A DNA stretch of 64,000 nucleotides from Leptodontidium sp. MPI-SDFR-AT-0119 (lineage: Eukaryota > Ascomycota > Leotiomycetes > Helotiales > Leptodontidiaceae): contig JAHLEZ010000035.1 in NCBI GenBank assembly GCA_020726505.1, positions 1 to 64,000 on the forward strand, read 5' to 3'. A program made the translations under genes and the position numbers. The notes under the pieces are model-generated. The model did no database searches and was not told the origin of the DNA. It saw nothing but the letters and a program-made list of their open reading frames with translations. Below are positions 13,020-25,553 of the stretch, in pieces (position 1 is the first letter of the stretch; every line of letters begins with the position of its first letter).

Positions 13020-14439
13020 CTAGCAGGAGATCCCACTCGGCAAATTCAAGCACGCAGTCGACGTCTTGCCTCCCGTCACCTTCACACCCGACCAGACCCA
13101 GTTGGTGCAACTGCCAACACCGCACTCAACCAGAATCTGGGTAGCTCCACTGTCCACACTCCCAGTAACATTCTTCAACTGGAAGTTATCGATGGTCACC
13201 CCATTTGTTGGCGAGTGCTTAGTGCCGCCGTACGACTGATCGACGATAATCCCATAGTCCGTTCCACCATTGAAGACGATGTTGCGGTAGTAAATGTCTG
13301 ATACGCTTGCCACGGCTCCGGAATTCGTCTTGATTCGGACAGACTGTTGTTGCTTTTCCAAAACGGTATTCTCAAAAGTGACATTTCGAACGACGGACCC
13401 GTCAGCAACAGAGCCGATTGAGAGTCCATGGCCTCCGGAGCAGAAGCCGTTGGTCCAGTAAATGTTTGTCCCGGAGTTGACGTTCATGCAGTCGTCCTGG
13501 TTCCACACCTTCACTCCGCTGAAGTATATGCCGTCTGAATTATTGATATTGAATCCATCAGTATTGTGTCCCCCAGTCGCATAATTTCCAGCGGAATCGT
13601 CGACAGTGACGTCTTTAACAGTGAGTCTTGTGACGCGATTGAGACTGAAGGAGTTCTTGGGCGCGTTTTTGATTGTAATGCCTTGGATGGTGGAATCGGT
13701 GAGGTCGTTTGCCTTGAAGAACTTGGGCTTGATCTTTCCACCGTTTCCGCCTAGGCCATCCCACCTAGAAGGTTAAGTATTAGCGATTCCGTTTTGATAC
13801 CGTTAAAACTTGGTACCACAAGCAAGCATGCTGCTCTCAACCGTGCTGCTCCACAGGCACGTGCCCATCACGTTCTTGAAATTTTTATAGCACACTCCAC
13901 ACATCTCAAGAAAAGGATTACTTACCAAAGAGCGCCTTGACCATCAAGTATCGATCCAGGGTCGCCTTTGATAGTGATCCTAGCAGGCCATTAGTAGCCG
14001 AAAGCATGCCTTGGCACACAGTATTTACTTGTTTCCACTGATCGAAACCAGTGACCCTTCCCATTCCTTGTATCCCCATGTCGACGTCCCTTGGAAGACA
14101 ACCTACATTATCTGTAAGATTTTCTTCACACACCCCACTGCAGGGTAGGCTCATATAACTCACAGTAGTTCCATCATTGAGTTTCTCGAGTTTGAGAGTA
14201 ACTCCGGACGGCACAGCGAGAGAAGAAAGTACAATGGTAGCACAGGATGCTTTGGATACTGAAGCTAGAGAGTACCCATCAGAACCACTGAAGGTACACG
14301 ACGTAGCCCTTTTAGCAACAGCATCTTTCAAGCTCGGCGGCGGTGTTGGTAGAGGTCCAGGAATGGCAACTGGATTTGCCAAGACACCAATTGTAGTACC
14401 CAGAAGCGCCGTGAGAAAGGTAGAAGTGAACAACATCAT
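13020..14439 (-). CDS. Secreted endopolygalacturonase (GH28)
   Basis: Pectin-degrading endopolygalacturonase of 382 residues. Exons: 14439-14164, 14102-14029, 13979-13926 and 13764-13020. A signal peptide covers about residues 1-21. A Lys-Arg pair at 43-44, just before ATSCTFSG, suggests a Kex2-processed propeptide as in other fungal enzymes. All catalytic motifs are intact: NTDGF (Asp204), NQDDC (Asp225, Asp226), GGHGLSIGS (His247) and RIKTN (Arg278, Lys280). The two small middle exons encode [16 protein letters not shown] and [18 protein letters not shown], standard beta-helix coils; without them the frame is broken. Family length and Cys pattern are normal. Endo action is inferred from the SGGHGLS and RIKT context typical of endo enzymes. 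Confidence 0.94.
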
Positions 14440-15522
14440 AATTTGCTTCCAAGAATTATATATATTTGAACAATTGCAATGGTCAAAAAGGAAACCAGAG
14501 AAATGAACGCTCCTTTTATGTCTTGCTTCAGCGAGCAGTTGATTGGTGGATGATCTTGGCACAGGCAACGAGATATATTGCAAAGTTCGGGGGAAAGCTT
14601 AGCTACAGACTCCGGTGTCCGGTTAATTTGAATCACGATTTTCTTTCCGCCAGTAAGTGTCAAGGTGTTGGCTGGGTGTGCCGGGACAAAACAAGTGTGG
14701 ATCTCTACTCGTGGTCCTGTCTGGCTTCAACCAACTGGTGTTCACAATAACTTGTGGTCCCCTGAGACAAAGGTACCTTAATATATTGAGGTTCTCTGCG
14801 GGTGGTACCGACACTTACGCCATGTTGAAGTTTATTCCTCCGCCACAGACAGTCTCGGGGTCCGGAATACCCGTTGTGAGCTTCATCATTTTGTTCGAAA
14901 CAATTTGTACCCCTCACTTTACATGAAGACTTTCAACATCAGGTAGAAGCGAGATTGGGATATCTACTTCTGGGAGCAACCACAGAGAAGACTTCAACCA
15001 CGCTATATGATTCTCTTCAAGTCCTTCGTTTTGTCCTGTTTTTAGTTTTTGCACAAGCCCCCCGCCTCTAGCAACCTTCGCCCGAGAAGAGTACATAGGC
15101 ACGTGATTACATCCCCCATGTCCCCGATAGACTTTGGCGGCTTTAGACCCCAGAATTTCCCCATAAGATGAGCCAGAAGTTGTTATTTCAGCTGCATGTG
15201 AGCAGAATTGCTGCTCGCTGTGAGTTAATCATCCTGAATTTGCTAAGCCGATGCTCGCAGAACCCGTGGCGTCAGATCCAGAATGAACTTCTACAATCAT
15301 CCGTTGTGATCCCGTACAAAGGAGCTATTTTAGATCTTTTTGAACTTAGATTTGACTTGACCAAAATTTGGTTCAACAAGTGGTGATCAAAAAGACACAA
15401 ATAATGCACAATGTGCCAACACAATTCTTTCTTCAAACTTCCTCCCCATGTTTTGGCAATCGGCAATAAAAACTTCCCAACGACTGGATGTTGCAATATC
15501 TGTTGAAGATTTCTCGTCTAAT
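14440..15522. other. Intergenic region, no gene seen
   Basis: Promoter side of the polygalacturonase gene and 3' flank of the next gene. A short open stretch at 15168-15386 (+) has no recognisable domain and no supporting exons. Confidence 0.45.
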
Positions 15523-17311
15523 CTAGGTACCAAAGGACAAGTCGGCGAAGGTGGTATTTAAATCGGTGATCTTTGCTCGACAAAAATCGAAAATGAACTC
15601 GTGCATTAGGCTTAAAAACGACCTAGGACCAGGGATATCGAGATCAAACAACTCGCCATAATCGCAAGTAAAGTCTGCACCGCGTCTGAAATAATCTATG
15701 GTCATCGTGGTGTCATATGTGTTGCGATCAAGTGTCAGGAAGCTTGTACTCGGGTCGTCAGGAGGATGACGATTCTCGCTCGGAGCGTCTGGAACGTCTA
15801 AAGTTCCCGAAGTTAGCGAACTCCATATACTCTTGGAAACAGCTGGATTTTATCCAAGAGGAACAAAGAAGTCGAGGGTTTCAGTAGTTTTTACCTGTTG
15901 CGAATTGGTCATCCATATATGTTGGTTCATGAAGACAACCGGAACCCCAGCCACCACCACTGCCAAACCCGGCTTGGTCGGTAGGCCAACCTGGGAACTC
16001 ATTCGAGCATTGAAGAGGATCAAATGGCCCCGAAAGGCTTTCTGACAAATCGTCCCGAGTAATTTCACTGGGAACGGCGTCGTCGGTATCGATTTGGTGA
16101 GTCTTCTTCGAAGAGTCGAAGGCATTCCCGGAGGGGGGTGGCAGTGGAGTTAATCCAAGACCAAAAACAGACAACGAGTCATTGTCGAGGCTATTCTCTG
16201 CCCATTCGGGGGCGATTGATCTATCGTGAGGCTCCGAAGTTCCCAAACTTGTGTTAATCGAAGGGGGCAAGCCAGTGACAAGGCCACCTTCTGTTGCCTT
16301 CGTGCCGGTCACGCTGGACACGACCTTCTGCTCGATCTGCGGAGTGTTTGTCTGCACTAAGATGCTTTCTTTGGATAGCTTGCTGCTCTGATACAACCGG
16401 AGTCCATTGTTTGCACACGAATCCGGATCGCACTGCTATGTCAGAGGCAGAATACACATCTCAGCTGGGTCTGAGTAACTTGCCTTGACTTTTCGCTTTC
16501 TGTGCTTTTCACAAGCATTTCCGCGATTGGCAGCTACTTTTGCTGCTTCGATCGTGCCATATCGACGCTTCTTCCTCTTGACCTCCTTTTGCTCGAGCCC
16601 ATTGACCCACGATAGGCGTTGAGGTACTTCATCGTCGAGACCTGGTTGAGGCCCAGTTGGTTGTTCGACCACCGCCGACAGCGTTGCGTCCGGTGGATAC
16701 GTTTTTGTCGATGCTACACCACTCCCATTCATGGATCCTGTTTGCTCAATTGTATGATGTCTGACCTTGTCGTGTTCTAGCTCCTGCTGAACTGAAGTAC
16801 TGGCTAATGTTCTCACATTTGAGGAAGACGCCACCAACGTTTCGTCGTTCGGCGGTTCCGTAGTTCCCGGCTCCTTCTCTTTGACCATAATCGACGACGA
16901 CAAGTGTGCTTCTGGTAAAGCTCCAAGAGTGTCGGCTGAGAGAACCGCAACTTCGTTGTCTTTGTTTGGCTCGGACTGATGCTGGGAAATTAGGTCCGAA
17001 GCAAGCGCACGGAAGGCAGTGGCTTCCACAGTGCTTTCCTCCACAGGAGCTAGAGCGTTGGTAGGGACAGCAGCCTTGCTCTGCTTTCTCTTCTCTTCTT
17101 TCAGAAACTTCTTCGTCGCCGCCCTCATCTTGCTCTCCATGCTCGTCTCTAGCGGGAAGTGATAGCTCAGGGCAACGGCCAAGTCTTTCGAACCAGCTGG
17201 CGGTTCCCATTTCAGGGTATAGTCTTTCCCATGGGAGATTGCATAACTGGGAGGGTCGAATGAGGGTTCTCGAGATGAGATATCAACGACATATTCTCTT
17301 CCACTTGCCAT
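15523..17311 (-). CDS. Hypothetical protein with short Cys-rich basic motif, possibly DNA-binding
   Basis: Predicted 561-residue protein, not confidently recognised. Exons: 17311-16484, 16432-15895 and 15842-15523. The first intron uses a GC donor (AAG|GCAAGT), which joins ACEKHRKRKVK to CDPDSCANN. The resulting cluster, Cys-x2-His plus Cys-x4-Cys within a strongly basic stretch (KRKKRRYG upstream), looks like a small metal or nucleic-acid binding motif. A structured N-terminus (REYVVDIS, DYTLKWEPPAG) is followed by a long low-complexity acidic and Ser/Thr-rich region. The C-terminal exon ends in a more ordered segment (TIDYFRRGADFTCDYGELF). This composition suits a fungal transcription-associated protein, but that is inference. 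The second splice was chosen because only that acceptor keeps the terminal frame open. The ATG at 17311 is the first in frame. Confidence 0.65.
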
Positions 17312-18163
17312 GTTGGCAAGGCTGCCGTGAAACGAGGAATGTTGAGTCGATTGTTTACGAAGTATGACCCAAGTCTTGTTGTTCTGAGAAACCAAAATTC
17401 AAGTATAATGAAATGAAAGTAAAGATCCGACGCCCATAGAATTGTCTTCATCTTGAAGTAAATCGGCTCTTGTTCGGTGTGTGGTTAGTGACCGAGCTGT
17501 GAGGCTGGAGAACTGACCGATGTACGCTAGTCCTGATTCCTGACCGAGCAAGCCACTCACGTGGATGGTCCAATTGCGCGCTCTGCCCCCGGCCTGGCGC
17601 AGTCTTCGATGCTTTTACCATATGATGAAGGACAAGTCAGTAGATTCCTTGACTATAGGGAGACCGAATGATATTTTGATTGATACTATATGAAGGAGCT
17701 AAACTCCACCAATGTTGCGAAGTGTCGCAAATTCACATGCCAAGTCTCTTCGCTCAAAGGTAGGGCTCCAGTAATCCTATCGAGTCGGTGATTCTCCAAT
17801 TTTTTTTTTTAAAAAGCCTCCAAGAACCAACAAGATTAAAGCCAATTCTCGACTTTGACTAAGTCCCGATGTTTGTTTACAAAACCCCGTGTGGCAGCCG
17901 AACCAAACAGGGGGCCAAATGTGGATCTAGGACTGTCACATGACCTAGATCTAATCTAATCTTATCTCCCCCGCGACATTTCGAACTCAGGAAAAAAAGT
18001 TTCCCCAAGACCCTCACATCACCCCCCTCCGTCAGCAGCTCTCTAAGCACCACGAACTCTCCAGCACACGCCTTCATTCGAACATCCCTACGAACAAACC
18101 CACCGCAATCCACCACAACTTCCAAGTGCCTCACCTCAGCTCGCCAACCCCGAATCCACAACC
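17312..18163. other. Intergenic region and trm112 promoter
   Basis: Divergent 5' flanks of the Cys-motif gene (-) and trm112 (+). A T11-12 tract sits near 17802 and a long C-rich pyrimidine stretch precedes the trm112 start. No gene seen. Confidence 0.5.
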
Positions 18164-18659
18164 ATGAAAGTCTTAACCCTCAACTTCTTAACCTGCGCCG
18201 TAAAAGCCTGCAAATCAACATCCGCCTCCTTCCCACTGCACCCAAAGGACTGCGAGCTGGTATCCGACAGCATCGCGCCGAATCAGAAACTACTCACCAA
18301 TGTCCTGCCGAGGGTAGATTGGGCTGCGTTGATTGTTACTGCTTCTGAGGTTCGTCTCCTTGTACCTTTCTCCCTCACATTTACCCCCCTCCCTCTAACA
18401 CCAAGATCTAAGGTTCAAAATTCAAAATATCATGAGTATACTAATACTAGCCCGCCAACAGCTAGGATTCCCACCACTTCCACCCACAGCCCCAACATCC
18501 ACCGATCTCGAAAGCGACCCCAAACTCGCGGCCGAATTACACACCCTCCTCCTCGAGACGCAGATCAGTGAAGGGGGACTTGTGTGTGCGAATTGTGGAC
18601 ACGAGTATAAGATCAAAGAGGGGATCGCGAATTTCTTGCTGCCGAATCATTTGGTTTGA
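18164..18659 (+). CDS. trm112: Trm112, methyltransferase-activating zinc protein
   Basis: A 127-residue zinc-binding partner that stabilises and activates the methyltransferases Trm9 and Trm11 (tRNA), Bud23 (18S rRNA) and Mtq2 (eRF1), acting in cytosol and nucleus. Exons: 18164-18349 and 18462-18659. A near-consensus branch point (tactaatac) occurs in the intron at about 18439-18447. Zinc ligands are Cys11 and Cys16 (LTCAVKAC) at the N-terminus and Cys104 and Cys107 (CANCGHEY) at the C-terminus. The terminal segment IKEGIANFLLPNHLV matches the family. Length equals the usual 120-135 residues. Start context is aaccATG. Nothing unusual seen. Confidence 0.95.
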
Positions 18660-20003
18660 GTGCCCACGCGGGGGGTTTGAGAGGGCTTTGAAGTTTGGAA
18701 GTCGGGAATTGGGTTTGGGTTTGATTGAGAGGATGGGTGATTGGGAGAGAGGGAGGGAGAGGGAAGGAAATACGATGGGAACGGGAAGCTGCTGCGTGAT
18801 AGCAGAGATGGGCTGGGACACGATGGGAGAGAAGGAAGGAGATCGATATGATACCCATTTTCACAAGAAGGGCCTGGCGCGGCACCACCACCCATTGAAG
18901 ATCTCACTGTACCGGAGGTGCTGCCAAAATCCCGCCACGACAGCCATTTTGCATTTTTCATTCTTCATCCTACATTCTACCATCAGGTCCAAGGAAGGCA
19001 AAGTGACAGATACAGCTGCCGGAGAGGGACGTTCATGGCACAAGCAGGGATTACAAAGGTAGCAGGTGGGAAATGATGTTCATCTCCAGCCCGAAATTCC
19101 AAAGAAGAGATCCAATGTACGGCAAGAAGAATAGAATAGAATAAAAGAAAAGAAAATCAATCCAAGTTCAAGTAATATCCCATCAACCTGTCTGTCTGAA
19201 TGTGATGAATGAGCGGAGGTTGAGCTGGTTGACAAGGAAACTTAGCGCTGGGTCATGCACACAACCACCACCACCACTCACATCCCAAACACGTCACAAA
19301 AGTTGTGTAAGATCGGACTCATTATTCTATTGCTTGCTTGATTGTTTGTTTGTTCAATTATTTGATTTCCATGCCTGCCGTCGACGCAGCTACGCAAATC
19401 TGCATGCCTATCATCTCCTCTCATCTCATCAACCACCACCTGGACGACCAATAGTAACTATCCCTACATAGGCATCCAGCCATCCACTTCAGTTCTTCAC
19501 AGTTCGCTTTTCTCCCTCGCTCTCCTATCATACAATGTGTGAGTGATGCGGTGTGTCATGTATCTTCCTTCCAGTTCTCGTCCATCAATCCGCAGACAAC
19601 ACCAACACCAGCAGCACAAAAATAAAATCGCTGATGAAGCGACCGATTACTTATTCCCCCATTCATCTTCCGTTGTCGCATCTCGTTCCATTCAAATCTT
19701 GGGCTGCCAGCCCGACAGAAACAAGGTTTCAAAAGCAAACGCCCGCTGGGAAAGGAACTCGGTTCGAAGAGTACATTTTTGGTTCGATCCTGCACACCCC
19801 TGGCCATCCGGACCAGACCAACCCAGCCAGCCTGTATGCATGCATGCAGAAAATAGAAGAAGAAACTCGGGGAAATGACATGCATGGCGGCGAATGAACT
19901 CAACTCCTTGCTGAAAAATGGGAACTCCTGTTCTGTTTGGAGGGAGATCCGGGATTGAATGCAAATGTATGAAGACAGTGACAAATGAGAAAGAATTGGC
20001 GTA
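18660..20003. other. Convergent 3' flanks of trm112 and set1
   Basis: Contains a purine-rich GA tract at about 18735-18775, simple TTGC/TTGT repeats near 19330-19355 and a gcatgcatgca run near 19838-19850. Open frames here are short and overlap low-complexity sequence. No gene seen. Confidence 0.5.
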
Positions 20004-23000
20004 TTAGTTGAGGAAACCTTTACACGCTGCTGTACCGCAGAGGCAGGGAATACGATCTGTACTTCCAATCTCACGCTCGAATTTATAATCGTAGGTGAGT
20101 TCCTCGTCTGCGATGTGTTAGTTTTACTCCAGGGGAATAGTGGGGAAGAACTTACTCTCAGCAATATCTCGCAGCGCGTAGATGACAATTCTCTTGCTTT
20201 TGTCAACAGTGATGATCTTCGCCGTGCAGTTGGGCATACAGCTGTGATTGATGAAACGAGCGATACCACCCTTCTTGGTTGCATCGACGACGGTATTCTC
20301 ATCAATTCTGAAGAGATAACTGCTTCCGATTCCACTCTTGAGATAGCGATGCTCACGGAGGTCAGCAACTTGCTGCCTAACTTTCTCACCGACGTATTCG
20401 ATGATCATGTCGTTCATAGCAATGTCCTCCATAGCGTACAATCCCCAATTGTGGATGGCCGATCGAGCGAATTTGACAAGCTTCTTCCGCTTCTTGAGCT
20501 GATTGAAACTCAAAACGTTGTCGACGTCAGTACCAAGGGATTTCTTTTGACGGTCAAGATCGGCGGCAATTGCACGTTGGTTAAGACGATTGGCTCGAGA
20601 GTTTCCTTTGGTCGCCAACTTCTCAGCGGCAATCTTAGCAGCTTGGGCTGCATCAGCAGCAGAGTCTCGGCCAGTACGAGACGCAAGAGCTTCACGCTCC
20701 TCGCGTCGCTTCAAGACTCGGATTCGATGCGGAAGATATTTAGATTTCTCGGCGTTGAGAATCTTCTTAGTTCCTTCGGTACGAGCACAGCCAGAAGCAT
20801 TGGGAACATAGTAACCCCCAATCGTTGTATCGGTGGTGACGAGGCCTCTATATCCATCACGGTTGAGAGCTTTGATATCCTCCTGTCGCCAAGCCCAAGG
20901 CTTTGCCCAGCCCTGTTTTGGTTTACCATCTGACTTAAGGATTGAAATGGCGGCTGGAATGTCTTCGTCATCCTTGATTAGGTTTTGAATGCCGTTGAGG
21001 TCGAGAATCGTGTTGAAGTCATCGTCCACAGTGGGTCGAGGAACCTCGGCAGACATGCCCCATTCCACAGTCGTCTCAACCGGAGCTGTTTCTGTAACAT
21101 ACTCTTCATCGTCGTCGTCAGGAATTTCGCTAGCCTGGCGGTCGAATGTATCCAAGTAGACACCCTCTTGCTCCTTCTTGAGTGCCTCGCGCTCCTCGAA
21201 GATTTGTCTCTTGGACTTCTTTTTCTTCTTGGCAGCCAGCTTTCTTCTACCTTCGGCGAGAGCAGCTTGGGCATCGAGCTCGTTACCGAGGACAGTATCG
21301 ACATCCGGCATCTCCTCGTCGGCAGTGCTGGCGGATAATGGAAGTACCTCATCAATCTTCTCCCGAGCCACACCGAAAAGCTCCTCGTCAGTCTTTTTCT
21401 GCCGTTTCAAGGCCGCTTCTACCTGTAGATCAAGTTTTCGCTTCTTGGTGGGAACATCGTCTCCAACGACAAAGCTGGCCTCGCTCATGGAGTCATCATC
21501 AACAACTCTAGCATCCCTGGATCTCTGGAAAACATCATAAGCATCATCGTCTTCGGAGGTCATTCTACTTCTCGGCCGGGAGTCGGGCTCTTCGGTATCC
21601 CGAGCTCGAGAGCGGATTTCATCCTCGGACTCTTGATCGCTCTCAATGAAATGACTCGCAAGACTTCGAATGACGGGTTTGGATTTTGGTCGCTGTCTGG
21701 CGAAGGGATCCTGGAACCCAACACTAGACTTTGAGCCATTCTTAGCCTTTCGAATGCGTGGCATCGCAGCAATGTTCATGCGGCCAGGTCCCATAACACG
21801 GCGATCAAGGGTTTCATTGCGAGAGTTTGGTGTTCCTACTGAAGGACTCTCTTCTCTCTCGTCATCCTCGTAGATGTGTTGAAGTTTCATGTCCTTGGGA
21901 TCATCTATACCGTACCTTCGTCGCTTGGCAGTATGATTGGCGGGGTCCAAAAAGTTGTGTATGATAGGTGCAGCCGTCTTTTCTCGGATATTTTTCAGGA
22001 GCTGGACCTTGAGCTGTTTGCGTATGACCTCAATCGCTTCTTTGGCAGGATCGAAGTTCATTGCACGCTCTTTTCTCTCCACTTCCACATCTGCGGCCTC
22101 TTCTCGTCTGCGAGCAATAGCGACTTGCCTCTCCCATTCCTCGTTATCCTTGAGGGTTGGACTTCGACTACGCTTGCGACTCGGCTCGGCGGCACGATGA
22201 GCAGCACTTCGGGAACCAGAAGTGCCCCATGGATACGGTTGCATGATCATAGTGTAGTTGAACATGAGAGTGCGATCCAGTGTTCTACAGCATCGTTCGC
22301 AGTCATGTCTTCCAGATTCGGAGTTGGGGAAAATGATGTAGTATCCAAAAGCGTCCATCTTGACATCGTCTGGGTTGAAATGTCTCATGCGCTTCAACAT
22401 ATGAGGAGGGGTGGTATTCATGCACGGAACAGACTCGCCAGAGACGAAGATATATGGTTGGTGCATCAATTGTTGTGATACTGGCTCAGTGCTTGGCATA
22501 ACTCGGATTGGCTTCGGTTTCGTAGGAGGAGCAATCGCAGAGGGGGCGACCGATTGAATCGGTGGGCGGAAAATCGGTCTAGAAGATGCAGGACCTTTGG
22601 GAGCGGTTGGAGGGGGGCCGGAGAACTTTGCAGCGTCTGCTGTCTTCGCTGCAGCGGTGGGAACTGCCTTGACAATCTGCGGAATGGGCTCGGACTTCGG
22701 GGCCTTCAACAAATTCTCCATCATCCGCCTACTCTTATTCCCCTCCGAGTCAAATTCAACTTTGACATTGCTAGAGCCGATCCGCAGACTCGATCCCTTG
22801 CGCACAGCAATCTTCGCAGCCTCAATGGCAGAAATAAACCGGCCGCCCTTGACAATTCTCGAGTCGCGATATCGGAAGGTTGCAAATCCCAAGCAACTGC
22901 CGTTCTCTGGGTGAAGCTTGTTACTGCTCTCCGCAATCTCGCCAAAGCTTGAAAAGATGGCCGTAACATTGGTAAAATTGTGCAATGGGTCGAACCCAGT

Positions 23001-23924
23001 AACAACAACTTGTGTGGGCGGGCCAGGGCCAAGAGAGGTCTTGGGGTCGTATGCGTAAGGCCGTAGGAGATATGGCGCATGTCGCAGACGAGATTGGGGG
23101 TTGTGGAAATCAACATTAATATAATCCAACTTTCCGCCTCTCTTCGCCAATCGTGGATCCGCCGGGGGAGCGTCATCTTCTTCCTGCAAAGCCTTTGATT
23201 AGCCAAACATTCACACAAGTAAGATGACGCTCCCCGCAGCAGATTATGATATACGTACCAGGCCAATATCCTTGTATATGGGTTTCGCCTTCTTCATATC
23301 CTTCGGCGACAGCTTCTTGTCGAGTAGGGGGTCGTATTTGATAATGCAGCCCTTGACACTTCTGTTGGGATCTCGAGCATAGACACGGGGGTCTGCGGGA
23401 GGTGTATCTGCCTTGGCAGCGCTTTGCGGTGACGGGACATCATCCTGTGTAAGGTATTTCTCGCTGGGGAAACCAGTCGAGCTCGAGCCTGTCGCGGCAG
23501 ACTTGTGCTGTTGTGGGCTCGCAACACGATTTGGGGAAGAATCGATATTCGTCATGGGTGTTGTGCTGAGGTTGTTATTGGCGGCCGTGGCGGACAAGTT
23601 GTTCTTGTGAGCAGCAGAGCTGAAGACAGAAGATACAGTGCTTGAATGTGAACTTGCAGACCCAACGCCATTGAGCAAGTCGCCTTCATCGAGGAGGGGA
23701 GCTGCAATATCAGCGGTAGGGACGCCGCCATCGCCGGATCGAGAAGGAGCATCATCAACGCGGACATTGGGAAGAACGACCTTCGTGTCAGCAACAGGTC
23801 GAGTCGAAGGCGAATCGTGGCTGCTGAATATCTTGACTTTCTCTCTCTCCTTGGCCTTGTCTTTGGCTGCCCGCGGAGCAGTAGGGAAGTACTGCGCGAA
23901 GCTCGCACCAGAGGGGCGAGACAT
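20004..23924 (-). CDS. set1: Set1, histone H3-lysine-4 methyltransferase (COMPASS)
   Basis: Catalytic subunit of COMPASS that mono-, di- and trimethylates H3K4 in the nucleus; 1265 residues. Exons: 23924-23259, 23183-20156 and 20107-20004. After a disordered Ser/Pro-rich N-terminus, an RRM-like domain starts near residue 255 ([17 protein letters not shown]). A Set1-associated segment follows ([20 protein letters not shown], then a FGYYIIF fold). The N-SET domain contains [13 protein letters not shown] and [11 protein letters not shown]. The SET domain occupies roughly the last 150 residues: [34 protein letters not shown] and, after splicing the 48-nt last intron, ELTYDYKF. The post-SET Cys motif [13 protein letters not shown] ends the protein. 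Without that final exon the enzyme would lose its post-SET zinc site. A perfect 15-bp inverted repeat spans the 3' end of intron 1. Confidence 0.95.
23165..23235. repeat. Perfect 15-bp inverted repeat across set1 intron 1 / exon 2
   Basis: GGGGAGCGTCATCTT at 23165-23179 is the exact reverse complement of the bases at 23221-23235. The arms are separated by 41 nt. In the transcript one arm lies in intron 1 and the other in the first codons of exon 2. The loop holds the likely branch site (gctaatc) and the acceptor (tttgcag). Confidence 0.85.
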
Positions 23925-25553
23925 CGTGACGGGATGATCGATCTACCTCTTCCGCCTGCTGCCAACCAACATCTCCCGTATGAGTATCAGCGAGCCACTG
24001 CATGCATGTGTGTAGAGATGTTGATGGAGAGGTATGCGCGGAGGCGCAAAGGGGTACACGCGACCTCCTCCTCGAGGGACAGATTTGGATTGGAGACTTG
24101 CGCTCGGGCGATATGGCAAAGAGCAAACAGTGTGCGGTTGTCGCAAAGGGGATAGATGAAGGTATCGTGATGTCCTTGTGTCGAGTATTAGTGAGGGCGA
24201 AGTAGGAGTTGATGATGCCGTCGTCGAGGGGGGTGTGCTGTGGAATGGAGATGGAGCTGGAGGTTGGAGTTGGAGCGTGAAGTGAAGTTCGTTCGCTCGC
24301 TCGCCAGCCAAAAGGGGCTTAGCTTGATAATTGTCTTGGCGGATGGTCTGGGTGTTGATGCTCTGCGACTTTGCTGGGCTGGTATGTATTTATTCGAATG
24401 CACAAGATGACGCATAATTAATTATTCATTGTTCTGCTCTCGCCTCTTTGAAGTTATATTTTTGTTGCTTTTATTCACTTTTGGCAACACCGTGCCCATG
24501 CATCTTCTCCAACGGGGCGCACAAAGGTAAGCCTACACGCTTCCAGCCAGCTGTGGAAGATACTATCGCGTCTGGAACACGGAAGTATCACGAAAAGTCT
24601 CGTCTCAAGGGAGTGGATAAATGATAAATAGATAAGTTCGCGTTCATCTCCTGACTCTTTTAGGCGACATCTTCAGGGTCATAACCACACAAAGTATAGA
24701 CGTTCAGGAGATGTTTTGAAGTTCTATCTTGCGCGTTCTTCTGCAATTGTTTGGTTCAGAATGCTCAAGGCTTCCCGCTTGCTCGACGTCATGCAGACTT
24801 TGGCCCCTGAATTCGCCTCCAGGACCCCTTTTTCCCATCACACGATCACACGTGCGTTAAAAGGGGGGCGCAGATGTCTTCTCTTCCCGTGGACTTCTGC
24901 TCTCCATTCAGTTCTATATTCCAATCATCAGACTTTCTTTACCTGCCCAGTCTCCCTAAAAACGACAATGAAAAAGATCGCATTTTGTTTGATATATCAC
25001 GTGATCACTCGACCAGCTTACCTCAGGCGCCTTAAGCCTCCTCGAGCAGTCCTCTCTATCTCCTTTATCTTTATTCCTTAGAACAATTTCTTAGCCTAGT
25101 CACATCCCATTCCAATTTGCCATGACAGAACTATACTTGTCCGAACAAAACGCACGGCAAGCAACGGAGCAACATCTTGCGTCTTACAAACCGTGTCTCT
25201 CTTATCGAGACCAAAAGTGTGCACCCAACCGGACACAAATTAGCCAGGAATGATCAGGAATGACCAGGACCGATGCCCAGTGGTTAACTGGGTGATACTG
25301 GAAGCCAAATTGATCGCCTTGTTCCGAGCTTGCATTTCAAATTCGCGTTCAGGTGGAGCTATTGCAGTTGGGCCAGCCAACCACTACTACGGAACATAAC
25401 CACGCCAGGACCGGGTTTCACAAGAAAGAAGATCATTGATACAAGCCTTGATAAGGATGGAATTTTAGCACAGGCAAATTCTACCTTGTCCGCATCCTCT
25501 CCTGGGCGCAAATCTCACACCGCAAGTGATGTTTGAAGGACCTTAGCCCCATT
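23925..25553. other. set1 upstream region, no gene seen
   Basis: Contains the set1 5' flank with GGAG/TTGGAG-type short repeats around 24230-24280 and one copy of a dispersed repeat at 24272-24321. Beyond 24400 I see no domain-bearing frame. Confidence 0.45.
24272..24321 (+). repeat. Dispersed repeat, copy 1
   Basis: About 50 bp near-identical to 31197-31242. Both begin GGAGCGTGAAGT and end in gccagccaaaaggggctta. A 4-base length difference and several substitutions separate the copies. Confidence 0.7.

Noticed and set aside
4950..17311. A biosynthetic gene cluster (oxidase, membrane protein, hydrolases, regulator-like gene)
   Set aside because: There is no backbone enzyme (PKS, NRPS, terpene cyclase or DMATS), and the products are unrelated secreted enzymes. 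Proximity alone is not evidence.
21178..21540. Long plus-strand open frames opposite set1
   Set aside because: They are antisense shadows of a well-supported 1265-residue gene. Their residues are Ser/Arg-rich as expected from reversed Asp/Glu/Lys codons.
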